Shown: positions 46,227 through 53,697 of the stretch, piece by piece
How the letters are laid out: each line of letters begins with the position of its first letter
Numbering within the stretch: position 1 is the first letter of the stretch
NCBI GenBank assembly: GCA_019635695.1
Contig: JAHBYZ010000019.1
Span: 1-55,312 of the forward strand
Direction: 5' to 3'
Length of the DNA: 55,312 nucleotides
Source: Rhizobiaceae bacterium
GTDB taxonomy: Bacteria; Pseudomonadota; Alphaproteobacteria; Rhizobiales; Rhizobiaceae
The notes under the pieces: generated by a model
Told to the model about the DNA's origin: nothing
Seen by the model: the letters and a program-made list of their open reading frames with translations, nothing else
Databases searched by the model: none
Program-made: the position numbers and the translations under genes

Positions 46227-47276
46227 ATGTCGGACGGCGTGCGCTGCATGTGGATGCGCGGAGGAACGTCGAAGGGCGGCTATTTCCTCGCTGAAGACCT
46301 GCCGGGCGATGTCGCCGCGCGCGATGCGCTGCTGCTGCGCGTCATGGGCTCGCCCGATCCGCGCCAGATCGACGGCATGGGCGGCGCCGACCCGCTGACC
46401 TCCAAGGTCGCCGTGGTGCGGAAGTCCGACCGCCCCGGCGTCGATGTGGACTATCTGTTCCTTCAGGTGTTCGTCGACCGCGCCATCGTGTCGGACGCGC
46501 AGCCTTGCGGCAATATTCTGGCCGGTGTCGGGCCGTTCGCCATCGAGCGGGGTCTTGTCCACGGCCGCGACGGCGAGACGCCGGTGACCATCTACATGGA
46601 GAATACCAAGGAGGTGGCGACGGCCACCGTTCGCACTCCTGGCGGAAGGCCGACCTATGAGGGCGATGCGGTCATCAGCGGCGTGCCGGGCACGGCCTCG
46701 CCGGTGCCGCTGGAGTTCGCCAACGTCGCCGGCTCGACCTGCGGCGCACTGCTGCCGACCGGCAACGTGGTCGATGTCATCGACGGCGTCGAGGTCACCA
46801 TGATCGACAACGGCATGCCGGTGGTCGTGCTGGCGGCCGAAGCGGTGGGCGCGACGGGTAGGGAGGCACCTGAGGAGCTGGAGAAGAACGAGGCGGTGCG
46901 GGCGAAGGTCGAGGCGATCCGGCTCAAGGCCGGGCCGCTGATGAAGCTCGGCGACGTGAAGGACAAGCCGGTGCCGAAGATGTCGCTGGTGGCGGCGTCG
47001 AAGGACGGGTGGGCGCTCGACACGCGCACCTTCATCCCGCACCGGGTGCACAAGACCATCGGCGTGTTCGGTGCCGTCAGCGTGGCAACCGCGGCGATGC
47101 TGGAGGGCTCGCCGGCCAACAGGATAGCGACGCTGGCGCCGGGCGAGCGCAAGACCATCGCGGTCGGGCATCCCGAGGGCGAGACATCCGTCGTGGTGGA
47201 GATGCGCGGCGGCGAGATCGTCTCGTCGGCGATCCTGCGCACCGCGCGAAAACTGTTCGACGGGACAGTGTTCTGA
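46227..47276 (+). CDS. PrpF-family isomerase / 4-oxalomesaconate tautomerase-like
   Basis: This 349-residue member of the PrpF/4-oxalomesaconate tautomerase family (diaminopimelate-epimerase fold) carries the hallmark MRGGTSKGGYF at about residues 10-20. GMGGADPLTSKVAVV, QPCGNILAGVG and the C-terminal VSVATAAMLEGSPA follow. Such enzymes move double bonds in tricarboxylates such as 2-methylaconitate or oxalomesaconate; aconitate-like substrates are plausible. Its neighbours, a citryl-CoA-lyase-like protein and a CoA transferase, suggest action on a six-carbon tricarboxylate. The exact substrate is not known, so no symbol is given. It is first in a plus-strand operon. Confidence 0.82.
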   Translation: MSDGVRCMWMRGGTSKGGYFLAEDLPGDVAARDALLLRVMGSPDPRQIDGMGGADPLTSKVAVVRKSDRPGVDVDYLFLQVFVDRAIVSDAQPCGNILAGVGPFAIERGLVHGRDGETPVTIYMENTKEVATATVRTPGGRPTYEGDAVISGVPGTASPVPLEFANVAGSTCGALLPTGNVVDVIDGVEVTMIDNGMPVVVLAAEAVGATGREAPEELEKNEAVRAKVEAIRLKAGPLMKLGDVKDKPVPKMSLVAASKDGWALDTRTFIPHRVHKTIGVFGAVSVATAAMLEGSPANRIATLAPGERKTIAVGHPEGETSVVVEMRGGEIVSSAILRTARKLFDGTVF

Positions 47277-47355
47277 CGCGTCATGGTGAGGTTTCCGCCG
47301 AAATCGGCTATGCAACGGGCGTGACGAGCGAGTGCCGGTGGAGGGGAGCGAGACG

Positions 47356-48177
47356 ATGCGGATCGGCAAGCAGGACAGCAATTTCACGTCGATTGCGACC
47401 TCGGATGCCGAGACGATCACCGTGCGCGGCAAGGATCTGTGCGGCGAGCTCATCGGCAAGATCGGTTTCACCGACTATTTCTTCTTCCTCGTCACGGGAA
47501 AAATGCCGACCGATGTCCAGCGCTTCTTCACCGACGCGGTGATGGTCGCGATTGCGGAGCATGGGCTGGTGCCGTCCGTACAGGCAGCGCGCATGACGCT
47601 TGCGGCGGCTCCGGAGGCGGTGCAGGGCGCTATCGCGGCCGGCATACTCGGCATGGGGTCGGTGGTTGCGGGCAGCTCGGAAACATCCGGCCGGTACATC
47701 GCCGGACTGCTGGAAAAGGCAAGGGCTTCAGGCAAGAGTTTCGAGGATGTGGCCTTCGAGGGGCTGTCCGAGCTCAAGGCCAGGCGGCAGAAGGCGCCGG
47801 GCATCGGCCATCCGCAGCATTCGGCCGGCGATCCCCGCGCCGACGTGCTGATTGCGCTCGCCGACGAGAAGGGCGTTTCGGGCGACCATGTCGCCATGCT
47901 GCGGGCCATGGCCAAGGTGTCGCGCGAGGCGATGGGCCGCGACCTGCCGATCAACGTGTCGGGCGCGATTCCGGCCGTCATGCTCGATGTCGGATATCCG
48001 CTGGGCGCGATGATGGGCCTTCCGGTGCTGGCGCGCACGGCGAGCCTGGTCGCGCATCTCTTCGAGGAGGCGGTGCGGCCGATCGGCTTCATCATGTCCA
48101 ACCATGCCGACATGGCGATCGAATATGACGGGCCGCTGCCCGCCGGCGCGGAGCGGAAGGGGGGCAAGCATGGCTAA
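47356..48177 (+). CDS. Citryl-CoA lyase-like protein (citrate synthase fold)
   Basis: This 273-residue protein matches the citryl-CoA lyase part of citrate synthase/ATP-citrate lyase. The start is the ATG at 47356 (MRIGKQDSNF), preceded by GGAGGGGAG. It has His69 in AEHGLVPSVQ (like the ATP-citrate lyase DHG motif), His152 in PGIGHPQHSAGDPR, and Asp211 in VMLDVGYP. The synthase GPLHG histidine is replaced (GSVVAG at 101-106), which argues for cleavage of a CoA thioester rather than synthesis. It overlaps the CoA-transferase gene by eight bases. It probably releases acetyl-CoA and an oxoacid from a citryl- or citramalyl-type CoA ester. Confidence 0.82.
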   Translation: MRIGKQDSNFTSIATSDAETITVRGKDLCGELIGKIGFTDYFFFLVTGKMPTDVQRFFTDAVMVAIAEHGLVPSVQAARMTLAAAPEAVQGAIAAGILGMGSVVAGSSETSGRYIAGLLEKARASGKSFEDVAFEGLSELKARRQKAPGIGHPQHSAGDPRADVLIALADEKGVSGDHVAMLRAMAKVSREAMGRDLPINVSGAIPAVMLDVGYPLGAMMGLPVLARTASLVAHLFEEAVRPIGFIMSNHADMAIEYDGPLPAGAERKGGKHG

Positions 48178-49303
48178 GGTGCTTGCAGGTGTGAAGGTCG
48201 TCGAGATGGGCACCTTCATCACGGGCCCGGCGGCGGCGATGCATCTGGGCGATCTCGGCGCCGATGTCATCAAGGTCGAGAAGCCGGAGACGGGCGACCC
48301 GTTCCGCGCCTTCAAGGGCGGGCTCTACTCGCCACACTACCAGACCTACAACCGCAACAAGCGTTCGATCGCGCTGGATACGGCGCAGGCGGAGGACCGC
48401 AAGGTCTTCCACAGGCTGATCGCGGATGCCGATGTGTTCATCCAGAATTTCCGGCCCGGAGTGGCGGAGAAGCTGGGTGCCGGCGAGACGGAGCTGCAGG
48501 CGATCAATCCGCGGCTGATCTACGTGGCGATCTCCGGCTTCGGGACATCGGGTCCGGCCCGCGACCGGCCGGCCTACGACACGGTGGCGCAGGCGGCGAG
48601 CGGCTTCCTGCGGCTGGTCGTGCCGCCGGACAAGCCGCGGGTCATCGGTCCGGCTCTGGCGGATGCGGTAACCGGCTTCTACGCTGCCTTCGGCGTGCTC
48701 GCCGCGCTCAACGAGCGTCATGCGACGGGCAGGGGCCGGCGCATCGACATCTCGATGCTGGAGGCGATGTGTCACTTCAACCTGGACAGCTTCACGCACT
48801 GGTTCAGCGAGGGCGAGGTGATGAACCCGCTCAGCCGGCCGCGCGTGTCGCAGTCGTACACATTCGAATGCAGCGACGGGAAATGGATCGCGCTGCACAT
48901 GTCGTCGCCGCCGAAGTTCTGGGAAGGGCTCGCGAAGGTGATCGGCAAGCCGGACCTGTTCGACGATCCGCGCTTCAAGGATCGTTTCGCCCGTATCGAC
49001 AATCAGGATGCGTTGATCGAGGTGATGGGGCCGATCTTCCGGGGCAAGACGCGCGACCAATGGTGCGCGGCGCTGGAACTGGAAGGCGTGCCCTATTCGC
49101 CTGCCTATGACAGCAACGAGGCATTGGAGGATCCGCAAGCCAGGCACCTGAAGATCGAGGTGTCGGCTATGCACCCGCAGATGGGCCTGTTCCGGACCGT
49201 GCGCAACCCGCTCAATTTCGACGGCGAGCCGGACCTCGTCGTCACGGCGGCGCCGACGCTGGACGAGCACGGCGCCGAGATCAGGAAAGCGCTGGAAACG
49301 TAA
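48170..49303 (+). CDS. Class III CoA transferase (CaiB/BaiF family)
   Basis: This is a 377-residue class III CoA transferase. The start is the ATG at 48170 (MAKVLAGVKVVEM), preceded by GAAGGGGGG and overlapping the lyase stop. The family opening (LGDLGADVIKVEKPETGDP) is clear, as are NKRSIALD and NFRPGV. The catalytic Asp is at residue 165 (PALADAVTGF), matching the formyl-CoA transferase Asp169 position. It probably moves CoA from succinyl-CoA or acetyl-CoA to a di/tricarboxylate, giving the thioester cleaved by the neighbouring lyase. The acceptor acid is inferred from context. Confidence 0.9.
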   Translation: MAKVLAGVKVVEMGTFITGPAAAMHLGDLGADVIKVEKPETGDPFRAFKGGLYSPHYQTYNRNKRSIALDTAQAEDRKVFHRLIADADVFIQNFRPGVAEKLGAGETELQAINPRLIYVAISGFGTSGPARDRPAYDTVAQAASGFLRLVVPPDKPRVIGPALADAVTGFYAAFGVLAALNERHATGRGRRIDISMLEAMCHFNLDSFTHWFSEGEVMNPLSRPRVSQSYTFECSDGKWIALHMSSPPKFWEGLAKVIGKPDLFDDPRFKDRFARIDNQDALIEVMGPIFRGKTRDQWCAALELEGVPYSPAYDSNEALEDPQARHLKIEVSAMHPQMGLFRTVRNPLNFDGEPDLVVTAAPTLDEHGAEIRKALET

Positions 49304-49313
49304 GCGACCGGCA

Positions 49314-50279
49314 CTAGACGCGGTCGATGCGCGCCGGCTGGACGCGGACGCGGCGGATGCGCTCGCGCACGACGGTGATAAGACCAGAAGCGCCAACGAC
49401 GAAAAGGCCGACGATCGCGATCCAGTCGGGATGTTCGCCGAAGAACGCTGCCCCGAGCGCTATGCCCCACACGATCTGCGAATAGTTGGTCGGCGCGATG
49501 ACGCTTGCCGGCGCGAGCTGCGTGGCCCGCAGCAGGAACACCTGGCCCGCGGCCGACAGCATGCCTGCCAGTGCCAGCCATCCCAGGTGCGACGGTGCCG
49601 GAATTGGCAATCCGCCGGTCACCGTCGCGGCGATGCCGTTGAAGGTCACGCCGTAGAGGATCACGGCGCCGATGATGGAAGTGTGGCGTTCCTCTCCGGC
49701 AAGCGAGCGCGAGAGGATGACCGATGTGGCGGCGAGCACGGCCACGACCAGGGCGGCGAAATGGCCGGCCTCCAGCTCCTTGAAACCGGGGCGCACCACA
49801 AGCAGCACGCCGAGGAAGCCGGCGACAAGGCTGGTCCAGCGCCAGACGCCGACCTGCTCCTTCAGCACGATCACCGACATCAGCGTCACGAAGAACGGCG
49901 ACAGGAAGATCAGAGCGTAAGCTTCGGCGAACGGGATGGTGGTGAAGGCGAGCACGCTGAACGCGCCCGACATGACGCCGGTGCAGGCGCGCGCGTTTAC
50001 CGCCCATGGACGCCGCATGCGCCAGGCATTGACCCACCGTTCGCCGTTGGGGCGGATCGGCAGCAGCGCGAGGCCGGCAAAGAGGAAGATGTAGAAGCCG
50101 ATCGTGAACACGCCAAGCTGGCCGCTCAGCGCCTTGATGGAGGCGTCGCTGCACGAATAGACCGCGTAGGCGATGAGGGCGAGGACGACGCCGTTGTTCA
50201 AGGGAGGCACCAGGCAGGCGGCGGAGCAGATGCGCTCGCGCCCGGAATTCCGCATATACGCCTTCGCCAGTCCCGCCAA
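49314..50279 (-). CDS. DMT/EamA family permease
   Basis: This is a ten-helix drug/metabolite transporter of the EamA type, 321 residues from the upstream ATG or about 313 from the codon at 50255 (MRNSGRERI). Two EamA repeats are visible. One covers about 30-155, with SDASIKALSGQLGVFTIGF and PFAEAYALIFLSPFFVTLMS. The other covers about 170-300 and contains APASVIAPTNYSQIVWG. Such permeases export or import metabolites, and the substrate cannot be read. It is read in the same direction as, and 12 bases after, the TetR gene, so it is likely controlled with it and may serve export of the same carboxylate. Confidence 0.85.
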   Translation of the reverse strand: MAGLAKAYMRNSGRERICSAACLVPPLNNGVVLALIAYAVYSCSDASIKALSGQLGVFTIGFYIFLFAGLALLPIRPNGERWVNAWRMRRPWAVNARACTGVMSGAFSVLAFTTIPFAEAYALIFLSPFFVTLMSVIVLKEQVGVWRWTSLVAGFLGVLLVVRPGFKELEAGHFAALVVAVLAATSVILSRSLAGEERHTSIIGAVILYGVTFNGIAATVTGGLPIPAPSHLGWLALAGMLSAAGQVFLLRATQLAPASVIAPTNYSQIVWGIALGAAFFGEHPDWIAIVGLFVVGASGLITVVRERIRRVRVQPARIDRV

Positions 50280-50291
50280 GTGGCGGCCGGG

Positions 50292-50972
50292 TCAGGCGTG
50301 ACGTTCGAGCGCAGGCGGTGTGCAAACGTAACGCAGGATCATCTCGACGACGTGGCGCATCAGCGTCTGCTGCCCGGCGGGCGTGAACAGGGCGTCGCCG
50401 AAGATACCCGAAAAGGTTGCGCGGTTGGAGACGTTGAAGAAGGACAGCGCACTGATGTGCCAGTGCAGCTCTACTGCTTCGACCGGGCGGAACAGCCCGC
50501 TTTCGCGGCCGCGCCTGCAGATGTCCTCCAGCTTCTCGATGGCGCCGGCGTTGACCGCGCGGATGGCGTCGGACTGCTCCATGTAGGCGCCGTGATGGAT
50601 GTTCTCGATCATCACCATGCGGATGAATTCGGGATGCCGGCTGTGGTGATCGAAAGTGAACTCGACAAGCCTTTTCAGCGCTTCGACGGGCGGCAGGTGG
50701 TCGAGGTCGAGCCGCTGCTCGCCATCGCGCACCTTGCGGTAGGCCTCTTCCAGCACGCGGCGGTAGAGCCCGTCCTTGTCGCCGAAATAGTAGTAGATCA
50801 TGCGCTTGGACGTGCGCGTCTTGGCGGCGATCTCGTCCATGCGCGCGCCCGACAGGCCGTTCATGGCGAACTCCGCCATCGCCACGGCGATGATGTTGGC
50901 CTGGACGCCGGCGGGATCCTGCTTCCAGCCGCCACGCACCGCCTTGTCGCCTTGCAGGCCCGGCCCGCTCAT
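50292..50972 (-). CDS. TetR/AcrR family regulator
   Basis: This 226-residue repressor-type regulator has an N-terminal TetR helix-turn-helix (about 23-70: GVQANIIAVAMAEFAMNGL, KTRTSKRMIYYYFGDKDGLY). A long ligand-binding C-terminal domain covers about 75-226. It is divergent from the quinate/shikimate dehydrogenase-TRAP operon, with 185 bases between them. That region holds a palindrome and GTTCAAA repeats overlapping a sigma-70-like promoter. It likely senses the transported acid or its CoA ester, by inference from position. Confidence 0.88.
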   Translation of the reverse strand: MSGPGLQGDKAVRGGWKQDPAGVQANIIAVAMAEFAMNGLSGARMDEIAAKTRTSKRMIYYYFGDKDGLYRRVLEEAYRKVRDGEQRLDLDHLPPVEALKRLVEFTFDHHSRHPEFIRMVMIENIHHGAYMEQSDAIRAVNAGAIEKLEDICRRGRESGLFRPVEAVELHWHISALSFFNVSNRATFSGIFGDALFTPAGQQTLMRHVVEMILRYVCTPPALERHA

Positions 50973-51157
50973 TTCCGATTCTTGGCTCCGCTCCCCGTGC
51001 GCCGGCTCTACACGAATTGGCTCGGCTGTTCAAAGTCATTGACTGAATTAACCAGATAGTTCAAATAGGAGCTTGCTAGCCGCGGCGATGGCATCGCGCG
51101 GAGGGAGGAGCTTGCACCGGCCGAACCGTATTGCGGCGGGTGAAACGGGAGGAATTC
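50973..51157. promoter_or_regulatory. TetR/aroE-like divergent operator and promoter
   Basis: This 185-base region between divergent genes holds a plus-strand sigma-70-like promoter, TTGACT (51039-51044) and TCAAAT (51061-51066), 16 bases apart. AGTCA-T-TGACT (51034-51044) is a dyad overlapping the -35. GTTCAAA occurs directly repeated at 51028-51034 and 51059-51065, 31 bases apart (about three helical turns). It is probably the site of TetR control. The aroE-like gene start, a TTG at 51158, follows GGGAGG. Confidence 0.5.
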
Positions 51158-52111
51158 TTGGGCTCTGTGACCGCAGAAGCGGTGTGGTCCGCCGGTGCCG
51201 CCGCCGGCCCGCGCGCCGTGCTCGTCGGCCTCATCGGCCGCGGCATCCAGCTTTCGCGCACGCCGTTCATGCATGAGGTCGAGGGCAGGGCGCAGGGGCT
51301 GTCCTATGTGTATCGCCTGCTCGACATCGACCGCATGGGCACCACGCCGCCGGCACTCGGCGACATATTGCGCTTCGCCGAGCATTTCGGCTTTTCGGGC
51401 TTCAACGTCACCTTCCCCTTCAAGCAGGAGATCCTGCCGCTGCTCGACGAGTTGTCCCCCGCCGCGCGCGACCTCGGCTCGGTGAACACGGTCATCCTGA
51501 AGGACGGGCGCAGGCGCGGCCACAACACCGACATGTGGGGATTCCGCGAGAGTTTCAGGCGCGGCATGGCGGGGGCGAAGATCGACACGGTGCTGCTGCT
51601 CGGCGCGGGCGGTGCGGGCGTTGCGGTAGCCCATGCGCTGCTCGACCTCGGCGCCGGGTGCGTGGTCGTTCACGATGTCGAGGCGGCGCGGGGCGAGGCG
51701 CTTGCGGCGCGGCTTGCTGCACGGTTCGGGGCGGGTCGGGCGGAGGCCGGGCGGGATCTTGCCGATGCCGTGCAGGATGCCGACGGGATCGTCAACGCAA
51801 CGCCGGTCGGCATGGCGAAGCTGCCCGGCACGCCGCTGCCGACAAGGCTGCTCAAGTCCGCGCAGTGGGTCGCCGACATCGTCTATTTCCCGCTGGAGAC
51901 CGAGCTGCTGCGGCAGGCACGGCAGCTCGGCTGCCGCACCCTGTCGGGCGAAGGCATGGCCGTGTGGCAGGCGGTGCGGGCGTTCGAGCATTTCACCGGC
52001 CTCGTGCCGGACGTGGATCGGATGAAGGCGGCCTTCGCCGCCTTCGACGGTGTGCCGGCACAGGCCGGCACCATGCCGGCGGCGAAAGCGGCCGGATCAG
52101 CAGGTTTTTGA
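51158..52111 (+). CDS. NAD-type quinate/shikimate dehydrogenase-like (AroE family)
   Basis: This is a 317-residue AroE-family dehydrogenase, from a TTG start after a GGGAGG site. Substrate motifs are LSRTPFMHE (32-40), catalytic Lys89 in NVTFPFKQ and Asp125 in GHNTDMWGF. The dinucleotide site is GAGGAG (149-154), and Asp173 (VVVHDVEA) ends strand two. That Asp, instead of the NRT motif of NADP-dependent biosynthetic AroE, and the FPFKQ variant, resemble catabolic NAD-dependent quinate/shikimate dehydrogenases of Corynebacterium. The gene heads an operon with a TRAP transporter and a type II dehydroquinase, supporting quinate/shikimate catabolism. Confidence 0.85.
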   Translation: MGSVTAEAVWSAGAAAGPRAVLVGLIGRGIQLSRTPFMHEVEGRAQGLSYVYRLLDIDRMGTTPPALGDILRFAEHFGFSGFNVTFPFKQEILPLLDELSPAARDLGSVNTVILKDGRRRGHNTDMWGFRESFRRGMAGAKIDTVLLLGAGGAGVAVAHALLDLGAGCVVVHDVEAARGEALAARLAARFGAGRAEAGRDLADAVQDADGIVNATPVGMAKLPGTPLPTRLLKSAQWVADIVYFPLETELLRQARQLGCRTLSGEGMAVWQAVRAFEHFTGLVPDVDRMKAAFAAFDGVPAQAGTMPAAKAAGSAGF

Positions 52112-52133
52112 TCGTGAAACAGGGAGGAACCCG

Positions 52134-53120
52134 ATGAACTTCACCGCAAACCGCCGCCAGTTCCTGGCCGGCTCGGCCGCGCTCGCGGCAGCCACCGCCG
52201 TGCCCGCCTTTGCGCAGGACAAGCCGAAGCTGCGCTTCTCGGCCGTGTTCTCCGAACAGGACATCCGCGCCGAGATGATGAAGATGTTTGCCGAGGCCGT
52301 GGCGAGCGACTTCACCTTCGAGGGCTACTATGGCGGCAACCTGTTCAAGCAGGGCACCGAGCTCGTCGCGCTGCAGCGCGGCAATCTCGAGATGGGCAAC
52401 ATCGCGCCGCAGGACATCTCCAACCAGATCCCGGCTTGGTCGATCCTGACCGCCGGCTACCTGTTCCGCGACGCGGCGCACGTGACCAAGTTCTTCGCCA
52501 GCGAAGCCGGCGCGGAGATGAAGAAGATGACCGAGGACCAGCTCGGCGTGAAGGTGCTCGGCCCGACCTATTTCGGCGTGCGCCAGGTGGGCCTTAAGAT
52601 CGAGAAGGAGATCAAGACTCCGGCCGACATGGCGGGCGTCAAGCTGCGCATGCCGGGCGGCGAGGCATGGCAGTTCCTCGGCACCGCGCTCGGCGCCAAC
52701 CCGACCCCGATGGCCTATGCCGAGGTCTATACCGGCCTGCAGACCGGCGCCATCGACGGGCAGGACAACCCTCTGCCGAACGTCGAGAACATGAAGTTCT
52801 ACGAGGTGATGAAGCAGATCGTGCTGACCTCCCACCTGGTCGGTTTCGACCTGCTGACGATCTCCAGCACCGCCTGGAATGCGGCTTCCGCCGACCAGCA
52901 GGCAAAACTGCAGGCGGCCGCCGATGCGGCGATCGCCTTCTCGACCGAGAAGCATCTGGCACGCGAAGGCGAACTCGCCGAGAAGTTCAAGGCTGCCGGC
53001 CTGAAGATCTACGAACCGGACCGCGACGCCTTCCGCAAGCACGTGCAGGGCGCCTATCTCGCTTCCGAACTCGCCAAGAGCTGGCCGGCAGGCATGGTCG
53101 ACAAGATCAACGCGCTCTAG
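52134..53120 (+). CDS. TRAP transporter periplasmic binding protein DctP
   Basis: This 328-residue solute receptor starts at the ATG at 52134 after GGGAGGAA. It has an RR-containing signal (NRRQFLAGSAALAAATA, about 5-21) compatible with Tat export. The DctP fold follows, with LRFSAVFSEQD at the mature start, the conserved MAGVKLRMPGG (about 165-175, containing the carboxylate-binding Arg) and AYAEVYTGLQTGAIDGQDN. It delivers an acidic substrate to DctQM. A 31-base hairpin follows the gene, as is usual to keep receptor mRNA abundant relative to the membrane subunits. Confidence 0.93.
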   Translation: MNFTANRRQFLAGSAALAAATAVPAFAQDKPKLRFSAVFSEQDIRAEMMKMFAEAVASDFTFEGYYGGNLFKQGTELVALQRGNLEMGNIAPQDISNQIPAWSILTAGYLFRDAAHVTKFFASEAGAEMKKMTEDQLGVKVLGPTYFGVRQVGLKIEKEIKTPADMAGVKLRMPGGEAWQFLGTALGANPTPMAYAEVYTGLQTGAIDGQDNPLPNVENMKFYEVMKQIVLTSHLVGFDLLTISSTAWNAASADQQAKLQAAADAAIAFSTEKHLAREGELAEKFKAAGLKIYEPDRDAFRKHVQGAYLASELAKSWPAGMVDKINAL

Positions 53121-53127
53121 CATCGAC

Positions 53128-53158
53128 GCCGGTCCCCGTGCGCCGCGCGGGGACCGGC
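53128..53158 (+). other. Intercistronic dctP-dctQ hairpin
   Basis: A perfect 10-base stem, GCCGGTCCCC (53128-53137) and GGGGACCGGC (53149-53158), can extend further through the loop. It lies within the 58-base spacer after dctP and has no U-tract, so it is better read as an mRNA-stabilising or partial-termination element than as a full terminator. Confidence 0.7.
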
Positions 53159-53178
53159 ACCGCAAAAGAGGGCACACC

Positions 53179-53697
53179 TTGGACCCGAGGCTCAGGACTA
53201 TCGGCGGCTGGCTCTACAGGCGCGGGGAGAACGCGCTGGCGCTGATGCTGGTCGCCATGTTCGCGGCCTTCATCCTGCAGATCGTGTTCCGCTACCTGCT
53301 CAACCTGCCGATCGGTTGGACCAACGAGATCAGCGTGGTCCTGTGGATCTGGATCGTACTGTTCGGCGCCGCCTTCGTGGTCCGTGAGGACGAGGAAATC
53401 CGCTTCGACCTGTTCCTTGCGGCGGCTTCGGCGCGTGCCCGTCGCGTCATGTTCCTGATCACCGCTGCCGCGCTGGTGCTGCTGTATGCGATGTCGTTTC
53501 CGGCCGTGCTCGACTACGTGCTGTTCATGAAGGTGCAGAAGACGGCCTATCTGAAAATTCGCTTCGACTGGCTGTTCTCGATCTACGTCGTCTTCGTGAT
53601 CGCCATCATCGTGCGCTACCTGTGGCTCTCCGCGCAGGCGGTGTGGGGCAAGGCCCCGCTGGACTTCGACCCGACCAAGGCGGGATCGGGCGTATGA
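53179..53697 (+). CDS. TRAP transporter small permease DctQ
   Basis: This is a 172-residue, four-helix membrane subunit that joins DctM in the TRAP carrier. The start is a TTG at 53179, with a GAGGG site nearby. Helices are at about 18-40, 50-70, 88-110 and 130-150. The conserved NEISVVLWIWIVLFG and EEIRFDLF stretches are typical of DctQ. It overlaps dctM by four bases (ATGA). Confidence 0.9.
   Translation: MDPRLRTIGGWLYRRGENALALMLVAMFAAFILQIVFRYLLNLPIGWTNEISVVLWIWIVLFGAAFVVREDEEIRFDLFLAAASARARRVMFLITAAALVLLYAMSFPAVLDYVLFMKVQKTAYLKIRFDWLFSIYVVFVIAIIVRYLWLSAQAVWGKAPLDFDPTKAGSGV

Noticed and set aside
47356..48177. Citrate synthase
   Set aside because: Too short, and the GPLHG histidine is replaced, while ATP-citrate-lyase-like EHG and GHP motifs are kept.
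51158..52111. Biosynthetic shikimate dehydrogenase aroE
   Set aside because: Asp at the end of strand two, the FPFKQ motif and the TRAP/dehydroquinase context fit a catabolic NAD-dependent enzyme better, though the assignment is not proven.
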